Source: a virus | IMG/VR virus record: IMGVR_UViG_3300048798_000032 | Coordinates: 39,429-103,428 of that record | Strand: one strand, 5' to 3' | Length of the DNA: 64,000 nt | Shown here: positions 1-6,466 of the stretch, one piece after another | How positions within the stretch are numbered: the stretch's first letter is position 1 | Layout of the letters: every line of letters begins with the position of its first letter | Program-made: the position numbers and the translations under genes | The notes under the pieces: generated by a model | Database searches by the model: none | What the model saw: the letters and a program-made list of their open reading frames with translations, nothing else | What the model was told of the DNA's origin: nothing

Positions 1-12
1 TAAGGGGAAGAC

Positions 13-126
13 ATGGAGCCGGGTGTACCTGTACCCGTTGCTGGCGGCGGGCGGAAGCTAATGCCCGCAGCCGTGAATACGAGGGGCGGTCCTGGTGAGC
101 CTCCGCATTGTGCCTGTCACCTATGA
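13..126 (+). CDS. small overlapping ORF, 37 aa, unknown
   Basis: An ATG at 13 follows a good purine-rich ribosome site (AAGGGGAAG). The frame runs to TGA at 124-126, overlapping the next gene by about 30 bases. The product is rich in Gly, Pro and Val and shows no motif. The TAA at 1-3 may end an upstream gene. The ribosome site is the only real support; it could be a leader peptide for the following gene or a chance ORF. Confidence 0.3.
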   Translation: MEPGVPVPVAGGGRKLMPAAVNTRGGPGEPPHCACHL

Positions 127-610
127 GACTGCGGCCGGATTCAACCGGATGTGGCATCGCACCCACGAACGCCCCCCCCCATCACACAAGTTCTCTATCG
201 GGGTGGCTGACGACATGGACATCTTGCGGGGTGTGGCCATCGTCGGCCGCCCGGTCTCCCGTTTCTACGACAACGGCCTGACACTAGAAGTCAACCGGAC
301 AGCCACGGATGGCACGAGGAACGCCAACTCAATGCTGTACGGCTCGTGCTGGAATGCGGCAAAAGCACTTGGGTTCCGGCGGCTGATCACCTACAACGTG
401 ACGCCCACCGAGGGGCCAGCGTGTGAGGGTACCTGCCCTCATGAGTCCTGTTTCATAATCCGCGCCAGCGAATCAGGGGCAAGCCTGAAAGGTGCCGGGT
501 GGGTAATCATCGCGCAGCGCCCACCACGGCCCGGCTGGGACACACCCTCGCGCCCGCGTGAATCGCGTGGTGCCGACTGTCTTCCCCGCACCCTATGGGA
601 GGCATCGTGA
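95..610 (+). CDS. XF1762-like (GNAT-related) phage protein
   Basis: This 171-aa protein has the features of the XF1762 family found in many phages: an N-terminal LRIVPVTYETAAGF segment, HKFSIGV, VAIVGRPVSR, a TLEVNRTATDGTRNANS block, then a short helix with ALGFRRLITY. The family is usually regarded as an acetyltransferase-like (GNAT) fold of unknown substrate. The C-terminal 45 residues are low in structure and typical of a phage-specific tail. The start is the GTG at 95 behind GAGGGG. It overlaps the next gene by four bases (GTGA). Confidence 0.72.
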   Translation: MSLRIVPVTYETAAGFNRMWHRTHERPPPSHKFSIGVADDMDILRGVAIVGRPVSRFYDNGLTLEVNRTATDGTRNANSMLYGSCWNAAKALGFRRLITYNVTPTEGPACEGTCPHESCFIIRASESGASLKGAGWVIIAQRPPRPGWDTPSRPRESRGADCLPRTLWEAS

Positions 611-825
611 AGCGCAACCTCTTCAGTGCCGCTTCTGTCCTCGCCGCGCTTTCGTTTATCGCCACCATCTACCGGAAGGCTGCCCGGCCACATATACCCG
701 GATTGCCTGAAGATGGTGAGCCTCTTTCCGGTCAGGAAGTACGGCGCTGGATAGGTATCCGGCAGACCTATGAAGCAGTGGATATCAGTGAACCCGTAAC
801 CCCGCACCGAGGGGAGGGTAGATGA
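607..825 (+). CDS. small single-span membrane protein
   Basis: This 72-aa product begins with MKRNLF followed by a hydrophobic stretch of about 15 residues (SAASVLAALSFIATI) and then basic residues, as in a single membrane anchor. The rest is polar. GTG 607 was chosen over ATG 595 because GGGAGG at 597-602 is well placed for it and because it gives the GTGA overlap typical of this genome. No family was recognised. Confidence 0.6.
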   Translation: MKRNLFSAASVLAALSFIATIYRKAARPHIPGLPEDGEPLSGQEVRRWIGIRQTYEAVDISEPVTPHRGEGR

Positions 826-1049
826 GCGCCGCATTGAAGCCGCCCTTTCCCGCCGGGGGGATTATCCGTTACTGCCCTCATTGCAGGCAGCCATGGCCGG
901 TACCTGATACCTGCGAATGCGATCACGGCAAGACAGTTCACAACCTCAGCAAGGACGGGAAGCAGCGCACAGAGTGCTCTGTGTTCACCGTGGAGGGTCC
1001 TTGCGGGTGCACGGAATACACCCCTGCGGAGGTGCCCAGTGGCACTTGA
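822..1049 (+). CDS. small Cys-rich putative zinc-binding protein
   Basis: This 75-aa protein carries CPHC near residue 18, then CEC with a nearby His, and later Cys residues in a CGC pair: a likely small zinc ribbon, common among early proteins of actinophages. Its start overlaps the previous stop (ATGA), and the start-associated motif CCCCGCACCGAGGGGAGG lies directly upstream. The function is unknown; an inhibitor or adaptor binding a host protein is possible but not shown. Confidence 0.62.
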   Translation: MSAALKPPFPAGGIIRYCPHCRQPWPVPDTCECDHGKTVHNLSKDGKQRTECSVFTVEGPCGCTEYTPAEVPSGT

Positions 1050-1284
1050 AAGTGACATCCGCATGGCAGACGAGGCAGGCAGGTCGCGGTCAACCCTGGA
1101 CAGCAGTTACGCCGAGGCACGGGCACTTGCGCTGATCGGGAGTGCGGGGACTACGGCAGAGCAGGACCGGGCAGCGGCGCTCACGCTGGCGGAATGGGCA
1201 CGTGACGGAAACGAGTTGGCGGACTGGCTCGAAATGTGCGGGCTGGCACGACCGAAAAGCGCGGCGACGGGAGTAAGGTCATGA
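1039..1284 (+). CDS. small helical protein, unknown
   Basis: This 81-aa product is predicted helical from its Ala, Glu and Arg pattern (EQDRAAALTLAEWARDGNEL). It starts at GTG 1039 behind GGAGG (1028-1032) and overlaps the previous gene by about 10 bases. No family was recognised. The next gene starts inside its stop codon. Confidence 0.55.
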   Translation: MALESDIRMADEAGRSRSTLDSSYAEARALALIGSAGTTAEQDRAAALTLAEWARDGNELADWLEMCGLARPKSAATGVRS

Positions 1285-1421
1285 GGCAATTCTATCGTAA
1301 ATGGCGCTGGATTGCACTGGAGAATGCCTCCACTATGCTACCGTGGGAATGGTGGCGAGTGCGCGTTGACCCATTCTGCCGAGGCTGGCAGAAAGCCGTG
1401 CGGAATGGGGAGATAGGGTGA
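1281..1421 (+). CDS. small basic Trp-rich protein, 46 aa
   Basis: The ATG at 1281 overlaps the previous stop (ATGA) and has GGGAG about ten bases upstream, so it is preferred over an in-frame ATG at 1236. The product is basic and Trp-rich (KWRWIAL, LPWEWWRVRVD). Such short Trp/Arg proteins often sit at the membrane surface, but no function can be assigned. Confidence 0.5.
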   Translation: MRQFYRKWRWIALENASTMLPWEWWRVRVDPFCRGWQKAVRNGEIG

Positions 1422-1543
1422 AGAAAGCCCTTCCCGTTGCTGCGGGTTTGACCATTCTGGCCGCCATTTTCGCACGTTCCGGCTATCGCTGGGCATTGCG
1501 CCATGACTGTCTTGGCTGCGAATTGTGGAATGGTGCGGCATGA
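1418..1543 (+). CDS. small membrane peptide, 41 aa
   Basis: GTG 1418 overlaps the previous stop by four bases. The product starts MKK and continues with a hydrophobic helix (ALPVAAGLTILAAIFA), then a short polar tail with two Cys (CLGCE). It looks like a single-span membrane peptide or an uncleaved signal anchor. Its stop overlaps the methyltransferase start (ATGA at 1540-1543), which supports a real coupled gene. Confidence 0.5.
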   Translation: MKKALPVAAGLTILAAIFARSGYRWALRHDCLGCELWNGAA

Positions 1544-3210
1544 CCCCTCTTAATTCCCATTCACCCGGCCGGGTAGCTGGGGAAGGGTACCCGGCCGGTG
1601 GAGGGCCCGGCGTCAACCTGGATCTGTTCGGCGGCCCTGGTGGGTGGGCCGAGGCCCTGGCCGCGCTCGGCCTGACTGAGATCGGGATCGAGCTCGACGC
1701 GGCAGCGTGCGCGACCCGCCGGGCCGCAGGCCACCTAACGATCCGGGCCAGCGTCGCGGCCTTCCCGGTTGAGCAGCTCGCCGGGCGCGTGCGCGGGCTA
1801 GCAGGCAGTCCCCCTTGCACCACTTTTTCGCAGGCTGGCCTTGGTGCGGGTGTCAGGGTCATGGAGATCCTCGCTCTGGCCATCCGTGACGCGCTCGCTG
1901 GCCGCAAGACAAGGGCGCGGCGGATGCGGGAGATGGCCCGTGCGCTCCGTGCCGCCTGGTGGACCGACGCGAAAGTCAAACTCGATGCTCGGCTCACCCG
2001 CGCGGAACGGTCGGCGCGCATCTGGAAGGCCGTCAGGTCGGCCGCCCTGGTCATCGAGCCCGCGCGGTACATCCACGCGTGCCGTCCCGAGTGGATAGCG
2101 CTGGAGCAGGTTCCCGCCGTCCTGCCGCTGTGGCAGGCGTACGCCACCGAACTCCGCAAGCTGGGCTACTCGGTATGGGTGGGCAAGCTCAACGCCGCAG
2201 ATTTTGGTGTGCCGCAGACCCGCGTCAGGGCCATCCTCATCGCCAGCCGGGTACGGAAGGTCACGGTGCCGGAGCCGACCCACTACGACCCGCGCAAGGG
2301 TGATCAGCTCTGGGGTGAGCACTGGGTCAGCATGGCCGAGGCGCTCGGCATAGGCGCGACCGGCCGCCCGGCACCCTCCGTGACCGCCGGTGGAACGTCT
2401 ACCGGGGGTGCCGAGCCGTTCGCCCGCGGTGGCCGGGGCGCGCTCGAGGCCGAGCGGGACGCCGGCCGGTGGGTGCTGCGGATGGACACCCAGGCGCACG
2501 CGTCCGTCCGTGACGTGACAGCGCCAGCGCCAGCGCTGAAGATTGGCCATTCTGCTGCGGATTGTCAATGGGTGCTGCTGCACACCAACCGTGACCAGCG
2601 TCCCGATGGCACCCGGCAGACCGCAGACCCGCATACCGCGCCCGCGCCCGCGCCCGCGCTGACGAGCAAATCGGGTGGCCAGTGGGAACTGCACCGCAGC
2701 AGGGGCGCGAGTGTCAGCCGCCGCGACCATCCCGCCGATGAGCCAGCACCAACGATTACCGGCGCTGGCGGCAAGCCTGGCGGCAACCTGACGTGGAAAC
2801 TCCGCAACAACAACAACAACAACAACGCGTGTGAACGGTCAACCGATGAACCGGCTGGGACGTTGTTCTTTGGCCAGCGGTCCAACTGGGCGGCATGGGT
2901 GACCGAGCGCCCGGCAACGACCGTTCAGGGCGACCCGCGGATCGGCCGGCCGGGGCACAAGGGCCCCGAGTCCGGTGGCGAGTCACAGTTCGCCGTGGAC
3001 TCCGTCCGCATCACGGTCACCGAGGCTGCGGTACTCCAGTCGTTCAGGCCGGACTATCCGTTCCAGGGGACTAAGTCGGCGCGGTTCCGGCAAGTGGGCG
3101 ACGCCTGGTGCCCGCTGGCGGCTATCGCTGTGGTCGGCGTGGCTACCGGTATCGACTGGCGCCCGGTCGCTGAGAAGTACACCGAGTCGTGCCGGGAGCA
3201 GGCCGCATGA
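1540..3210 (+). CDS. C5 cytosine DNA methyltransferase
   Basis: This 556-aa enzyme methylates cytosine in DNA, probably to protect phage DNA. Visible motifs are motif I (NLDLFGGPGGWAEAL, about residues 26-40), acidic motif II (GIELD), catalytic motif IV (GSPPCTTFSQAG, with Cys near residue 93), motif VI (LEQVP in place of ENV), motif VIII (QTRVRAILIA) and a C-terminal motif IX/X region (LQSFRPDYPFQG, then QVGDAWCPLAA). Between VIII and IX, the target-recognition region consists of four to five diverged repeats of a P-A-P-x-L/T...W-x-L pattern plus a seven-Asn run. ATG 1540 (ATGA overlap) is preferred to the GTG at 1525. The target sequence cannot be read. Confidence 0.88.
   Translation: MTPLNSHSPGRVAGEGYPAGGGPGVNLDLFGGPGGWAEALAALGLTEIGIELDAAACATRRAAGHLTIRASVAAFPVEQLAGRVRGLAGSPPCTTFSQAGLGAGVRVMEILALAIRDALAGRKTRARRMREMARALRAAWWTDAKVKLDARLTRAERSARIWKAVRSAALVIEPARYIHACRPEWIALEQVPAVLPLWQAYATELRKLGYSVWVGKLNAADFGVPQTRVRAILIASRVRKVTVPEPTHYDPRKGDQLWGEHWVSMAEALGIGATGRPAPSVTAGGTSTGGAEPFARGGRGALEAERDAGRWVLRMDTQAHASVRDVTAPAPALKIGHSAADCQWVLLHTNRDQRPDGTRQTADPHTAPAPAPALTSKSGGQWELHRSRGASVSRRDHPADEPAPTITGAGGKPGGNLTWKLRNNNNNNNACERSTDEPAGTLFFGQRSNWAAWVTERPATTVQGDPRIGRPGHKGPESGGESQFAVDSVRITVTEAAVLQSFRPDYPFQGTKSARFRQVGDAWCPLAAIAVVGVATGIDWRPVAEKYTESCREQAA
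2806..2826 (+). repeat. (AAC)7 microsatellite
   Basis: Seven AAC triplets encode seven consecutive Asn inside the target-recognition part of the methyltransferase. A pure triplet run can change length without a frameshift. Confidence 0.95.
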
Positions 3211-3266
3211 ACAATCCCATCCCTCTATCCCCTCTAAGAGCAAAGCTCAGCGAGGAGGGGAGAGGG

Positions 3267-3470
3267 TCAGGAGTCGGCGGAGACCTTCTCGAACTCAGCC
3301 TGATAGCGGCGCACCTGCTCGCGGGTCAGCTTGAGCGTGGCCGCGATGTCGGCCTGCGTGATGTCGCTGCCGCGGGCCTCCACGATGGCGCGGCCGAGCG
3401 CGAGCCGGGTCTCTCTCACCTGCTCGCGGGCGGCCAGATAGGCGTCTCGCGCAGCAACGACGTTGGCCAT
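3267..3470 (-). CDS. small HTH DNA-binding protein, probable regulator
   Basis: This 67-aa protein has an N-terminal helix rich in Arg and Glu and a C-terminal helix-turn-helix (DITQADIAATLKLTREQVRR). The start at 3470 is chosen because GGAAGG lies upstream and because upstream extension runs into the operator region. It is convergent with the methyltransferase and divergent from the 3.9-kb gene. The intergenic DNA upstream holds several palindromes, so autorepression is plausible. No closer family was recognised. Confidence 0.6.
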   Translation of the reverse strand: MANVVAARDAYLAAREQVRETRLALGRAIVEARGSDITQADIAATLKLTREQVRRYQAEFEKVSADS

Positions 3471-3493
3471 GGCACCGGTCACCTTCCGATTGT

Positions 3494-3573
3494 CACATGG
3501 ATGTGGCCTAGGGCAAGTATGCAACATAGACGGGTGCCACGCAACATGTTGCACTGCCACATACTGTGTGGCA
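3494..3573. promoter_or_regulatory. cluster of palindromic operator candidates
   Basis: Upstream of the divergent HTH gene lie CACATGGATGTG (3494-3505), a GCAACAT half-site (3521-3527), the perfect 12-bp palindrome GCAACATGTTGC (3541-3552) and TGCCACA-N5-TGTGGCA (3555-3573). The packing of symmetric sites next to a HTH gene suggests binding by that regulator; this is inference. Confidence 0.5.
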
Positions 3574-3665
3574 TAGTCGGGACCAGCGTGGCGAGGCCCG
3601 GCGGTGCGGGGCATGACCGGTCGCGGCTATGGCTAGCCCGGGTTGGGCGAGGCATGGATTCACCA

Positions 3666-3705
3666 GGGCGGATGGCATACAGCCGGGTTCGGGTCCCGGT
3701 CGCCC
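3666..3705 (+). ncRNA. T-arm-like RNA element E1
   Basis: The outer stem is GGGCG (3666-3670) with CGCCC (3701-3705). A 12-nt loop on the 5' side contains GGCA, with only one unpaired base on the 3' side. The inner 5-bp stem CCGGG/CCCGG (3683-3699) closes a 7-nt TTCGGGT loop like a tRNA T loop. It shares size, shape and loop with E2-E4. Expression is not shown. Confidence 0.45.
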
Positions 3706-3800
3706 ACGCTGGGCTTGGCAGGCCAGTGGCATCGCTGGCCCCGGCATGGTTCGGCTGGGCGCGTCATGGCTCGCCAAGGCCGGGCTAGGCAAGGAACTAC

Positions 3801-3840
3801 GGCCGACAGGAAGGCACTGGGGTTCGAGCCCTCAGCGGTC
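3801..3840 (+). ncRNA. T-arm-like RNA element E2
   Basis: The outer stem is GGCCG/CGGTC (one G-U pair), with an 11-nt 5' loop containing GGAAGGCA. A 6-bp inner stem (CTGGGG/CCTCAG) closes the loop TTCGAGC. The outer stem differs from E1 by compensating changes. It starts 135 nt after E1 and lies 118 nt upstream of the 3959 gene. Confidence 0.45.
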
Positions 3841-3958
3841 ACGCAGGGTGCGGCAGGGCAGTGCCAGGCAGGCCCCGGCGCGGCTCGTTATGGCTGGGCA
3901 CGGCAGAACCCGGCTTGGTATGGCCCGGCAAGGCAAGGACGCAACGAAAGGGAGAGCG

Positions 3959-4531
3959 ATGGACTTCCGGATCACGATCAAGGGCACGGACAGCTTGCTG
4001 ATGCACAATGCGCGGCTGGCCAATCCGCTCGACCCGGCCGCGAAAGCGGTCAAGAAGCTCACGGGCAAGCGGAACAAGACCGATGACGACTACGAGGAAC
4101 TCGCCCACGTTGAGTGGCAGGGGTCGTTCTACTTCGATCCCGACGTCGGCCCGTTCATCCCCGGCGACAACATCTGGCGTTCGCTCTATGACGCGGCCAA
4201 GAAGCACAAGAAGGGCCCGCGCATCAAGGAAGGCGTGTTCATCGCCACCAGCATCAACCCGATCGCCTATGCGGGTGCGCGCAGCCTGGACGCGCTGTGG
4301 GCTGACGAGAACTTCAAGCACTTCGCCTCGGTGAAAGTCGGCACGGCGCGGACCTCCCGCTGCCGCCCGATGTTCCGCCAGTGGAAGGTCGCAGCCGATG
4401 GCGTGCTGGACACGAATGTCATGGACCTAGCCGAACTCCAGCAGGTTGCCGAGACGGCCGGCTCACTGATCGGGCTAGGGGACTGGCGCCCGCGGTACGG
4501 CCGGTATGTGGCCGAGGTGGAGAAGGTCTAG
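3959..4531 (+). CDS. conserved phage protein, possibly RAMP/Cas7-like
   Basis: This 190-aa protein starts at ATG 3959 behind GGGAGAG. Visible blocks are an N-terminal strand with TIKGTDSLLMHNARLANPLD, a central GPFIPGDNIWRSLYDAAKK, then ASVKVGTART and a C-terminal IGLGDWRPRYGRY. From memory, similar proteins occur in many prophages as conserved hypotheticals. The PG-x-N-I...L block and the Gly-rich end faintly recall RAMP-superfamily (Cas7-like) RNA-binding proteins; this is a guess from pattern only. It lies between two non-coding tracts that each carry two T-arm-like RNA elements. Confidence 0.7.
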   Translation: MDFRITIKGTDSLLMHNARLANPLDPAAKAVKKLTGKRNKTDDDYEELAHVEWQGSFYFDPDVGPFIPGDNIWRSLYDAAKKHKKGPRIKEGVFIATSINPIAYAGARSLDALWADENFKHFASVKVGTARTSRCRPMFRQWKVAADGVLDTNVMDLAELQQVAETAGSLIGLGDWRPRYGRYVAEVEKV

Positions 4532-4640
4532 GTCTCACCTGGGCGTGGCGGGGCGGCGCAAGGCAATCCCAGGCTTCGCGGGGCGTGGCCGGACAGTGCA
4601 CTCCTGGCCAAGGCAGCACCAGGGCTTGACAGGGCATTCA

Positions 4641-4680
4641 GGGTGACCGGCAGGCATCAGGGTTCAAGCCCCTGACACCC
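4641..4680 (+). ncRNA. T-arm-like RNA element E3
   Basis: The outer stem is GGGTG/CACCC, a covariant of E1, with a 12-nt 5' loop containing GGCAGGCA. The inner 5-bp stem CAGGG/CCCTG closes the loop TTCAAGC. The conserved downstream context CGCGCAGGGTGCGGC is shared with E2. Confidence 0.45.
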
Positions 4681-4775
4681 GCGCAGGGTGCGGCTTGCCT
4701 GGGCGAGTCGGGCCTGGGCGCGGCCATGCGAGACCGGTCACGGCCGGGCAGTACCTGGCTAGCCGAGGCAAGGAA

Positions 4776-4816
4776 GGGCGACATGGCAGACATCAGGGTC
4801 CGAGTCCCTGACGCCC
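4776..4816 (+). ncRNA. T-arm-like RNA element E4
   Basis: The outer stem is GGGCG/CGCCC, with a 13-nt 5' loop containing GGCA and one unpaired base on the 3' side. The inner stem CAGGG/CCCTG closes the loop TCCGAGT. It ends 38 nt before the start of the next gene, so it would lie in that gene's 5' leader. Confidence 0.45.
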
Positions 4817-4854
4817 ACGCTAGGCATGGATACGCAAGACGGAAGGAATCAGGA

Positions 4855-5415
4855 ATGGCAGACAGGGCACCATTCGAGCCCATCGGAGAACAAGCCCGGT
4901 GGCGCGTGATCTATGAGGCACTGAAAGACGTCCCAGTGGGCGAGACGATTACCTACGAGCGTCTCGGGACTGTTCTCGATCTTGACCCGAAGGACGACCG
5001 GAGCGTCATTCAGCAGGCCATGCACCGCGCAGCCTACGAGTTGGAGACGCAGGACAAGCACGCGGTCGACTCGGTGCGCGGCATTGGCTACCGCGTCGTA
5101 GAGCCTGTAGAGCACATGGGCCTAGCGGTCAGGCAGCAGAAGCGTTCCCGCAGGGCCTTGGAGCGCGGCCAGTCCAAGGTTGTCAACGTGGACCTCACTG
5201 GCATGGAACCGGAAATCCGCAAGGCGTTTGAGGTGCTAGCGACCGGGTTCGCACTTCAGGCCGACTTTAACCGCCGCATCGAGAACCGGCAGGCGCGACT
5301 GGACCGGGCACTGCGTGAGATCAGCGACACGCAGGACACCGACCGCAAGCACAGCGACGAGGAGATCACCGAACTCCGCGAACGGCTGGCGCGGCTTGAA
5401 GCGGGCACTACCTGA
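4855..5415 (+). CDS. winged-helix and coiled-coil protein, unknown
   Basis: This 186-aa protein starts at ATG 4855 behind AAGGAAT. The N-terminal 75 residues look like a winged helix: helices around ARWRVIYEALKDV and ITYERLGTVLDL, then a wing ending VRGIGYRVVEP as in OmpR-type domains. A basic linker follows, then a C-terminal coiled coil with regular Leu and Glu/Arg heptads (ITELRERLARLEAG). It is probably a DNA-binding oligomer acting with the replication genes downstream. The exact role is unknown. Confidence 0.6.
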   Translation: MADRAPFEPIGEQARWRVIYEALKDVPVGETITYERLGTVLDLDPKDDRSVIQQAMHRAAYELETQDKHAVDSVRGIGYRVVEPVEHMGLAVRQQKRSRRALERGQSKVVNVDLTGMEPEIRKAFEVLATGFALQADFNRRIENRQARLDRALREISDTQDTDRKHSDEEITELRERLARLEAGTT

Positions 5416-5503
5416 GTCTTCTGGGGCAACGCGTGGCTGGGCACAGCTAGGCGAGTCCAGGCGTGGCGCGGCATGGCAACTACAAGCGGGAAGGTGGCCT
5501 TAG

Positions 5504-6466
5504 TTGGCCCGCATCCGGAGCATCAAGCCCGAGGCGTTCACGTCAGAAACGCTGGCCAGCCGCCATGTTCATGCGCGGTGGACGTTTGCCGGGCTGTGGT
5601 GCTACGTGGATGACGAGGGTCGCGGGCTGGCGAATCCCGGTCTTATCAAGGCTGCCGTTTGGCCGCTAGATGACGACATTTCAGTAACCCAGGTGGGCGC
5701 ATTTCTGGATGACCTTGAAGCCGCCTATGTGATCTGCCGCTACGAAGTTGACGGTAAGCGATACCTGCATGTCGTCAACTTCGGGGAGCACCAGCACCCG
5801 AACCGGCCGCTCCCCAGTAAGTTGCCCGCCTGCTCACGGAGGACTCACGGAGGACTCAGTGAGCAGGCAGTACGCACTCATCCGGAAGGCCCTGGCGGTG
5901 CTCCTGGCACCCCGGCGGCATCTTCTGAGGCCACGACCACCGAAACCGGGATCCAGGGCGACATAGGCGCAGGTCAAGACCCACTCACTGAGGACTCAGT
6001 GAGTGGTCACGGAGTTGTTAATCCAAAGCCGTCCGGTACCCCTCCTACTCCTCTCCGTTACGAACAAGGAGAAGGAGATGGAGGGGGAGATGGAGTTCAG
6101 CAGGCTACGCCTGCTGCCGCGAAGGACTCGCGGCAGCTCACGGTCACGCAGCGCTCAAAAAGGCTTACCGACGCCTATGCCGAAGCCGAGCCGATGTGCA
6201 AGTGGCCGGCCGTGAACACCGCCGTCATCCGGGCAATCAAAACCGAGAAGTACGCCGACGAGGAAATCCGCGACGCCCTGCTGCGAATGGCCAAGGACGG
6301 CACGGGCGTGACCATTGAGTCGCTGCGGGTCGAGCTGGCCGGCTTCGGCAAGCGTGGCTCTGGCCAGCAGTCCGCTACAAGCCAATCCACGGGGGCCGAC
6401 CGTGCCCGTGCTGCCCGTGAGGCGGGCCAGCGTGTTCAGGCAATGCTCGAAGGAGGGAACCGGTGA
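5504..6466 (+). CDS. phage replication initiator / replisome organiser-like protein
   Basis: This 320-aa protein opens with MARIRSIKPEAFTSE and continues with FAGLWCYVDDEGRG, NPGLIKAAVWPLDDD and VDGKRYLHVVNF. This is the signature N-terminal winged-helix domain of phage replisome organisers (DnaD-like). The middle is a low-complexity linker rich in Pro, Thr and Gly. The C-terminal 100 residues are helical (EIRDALLRMAKDG). The start is TTG 5504 behind AAGGTGG. Two repeat clusters in the linker DNA (5833-6004) may be the origin it binds, as in lambda O. It overlaps the next gene by GTGA. Confidence 0.75.
   Translation: MARIRSIKPEAFTSETLASRHVHARWTFAGLWCYVDDEGRGLANPGLIKAAVWPLDDDISVTQVGAFLDDLEAAYVICRYEVDGKRYLHVVNFGEHQHPNRPLPSKLPACSRRTHGGLSEQAVRTHPEGPGGAPGTPAASSEATTTETGIQGDIGAGQDPLTEDSVSGHGVVNPKPSGTPPTPLRYEQGEGDGGGDGVQQATPAAAKDSRQLTVTQRSKRLTDAYAEAEPMCKWPAVNTAVIRAIKTEKYADEEIRDALLRMAKDGTGVTIESLRVELAGFGKRGSGQQSATSQSTGADRARAAREAGQRVQAMLEGGNR
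5833..6004. promoter_or_regulatory. candidate replication origin repeats inside the initiator gene
   Basis: Two tandem copies of CTCACGGAGGA (5833-5843, 5844-5854) are followed by CTCAGTGAG. A perfect inverted repeat ACTCACTGAG-GA-CTCAGTGAGT lies at 5983-6004, with a more AT-rich stretch (GTTGTTAATCC) just beyond. Symmetric iteron-like sites inside the initiator gene fit a lambda-type arrangement; this is inference from pattern only. Confidence 0.4.

Larger units (their letters stand above)
3590..3958 (+). other. non-coding GGC-rich tract with two T-arm-like elements
   Basis: About 370 bases without a convincing gene. The DNA is a degenerate series of GGC-N(2-3)-GGC units (GGCATGGC, GGCTATGGC, GGCAAGGC and similar). 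Two 40-nt hairpin elements (3666-3705 and 3801-3840) are embedded in it. Apparent ORFs crossing it are open only because of base composition. Confidence 0.6.
4532..4854 (+). other. non-coding GGC-rich tract with two more T-arm-like elements
   Basis: About 320 bases with the same degenerate GGC-N(2-3)-GGC texture as 3590-3958. It holds elements E3 and E4, again about 135 nt apart. A reading frame opens at 4726, but the first well-placed start for the next protein is ATG 4855. Confidence 0.6.

Noticed and set aside
3189-3788. Plus-strand ORF beginning with an ATGA overlap at the methyltransferase stop
   Set aside because: It runs antisense through the HTH gene and operators and then into the GGC tract; composition is that of a shadow frame.
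3666-4816. T-arm elements as full tRNA genes or a CRISPR array
   Set aside because: No acceptor, D or anticodon arms at tRNA spacing, and the units are not near-identical repeats with equal spacers; only four copies with varied stems.
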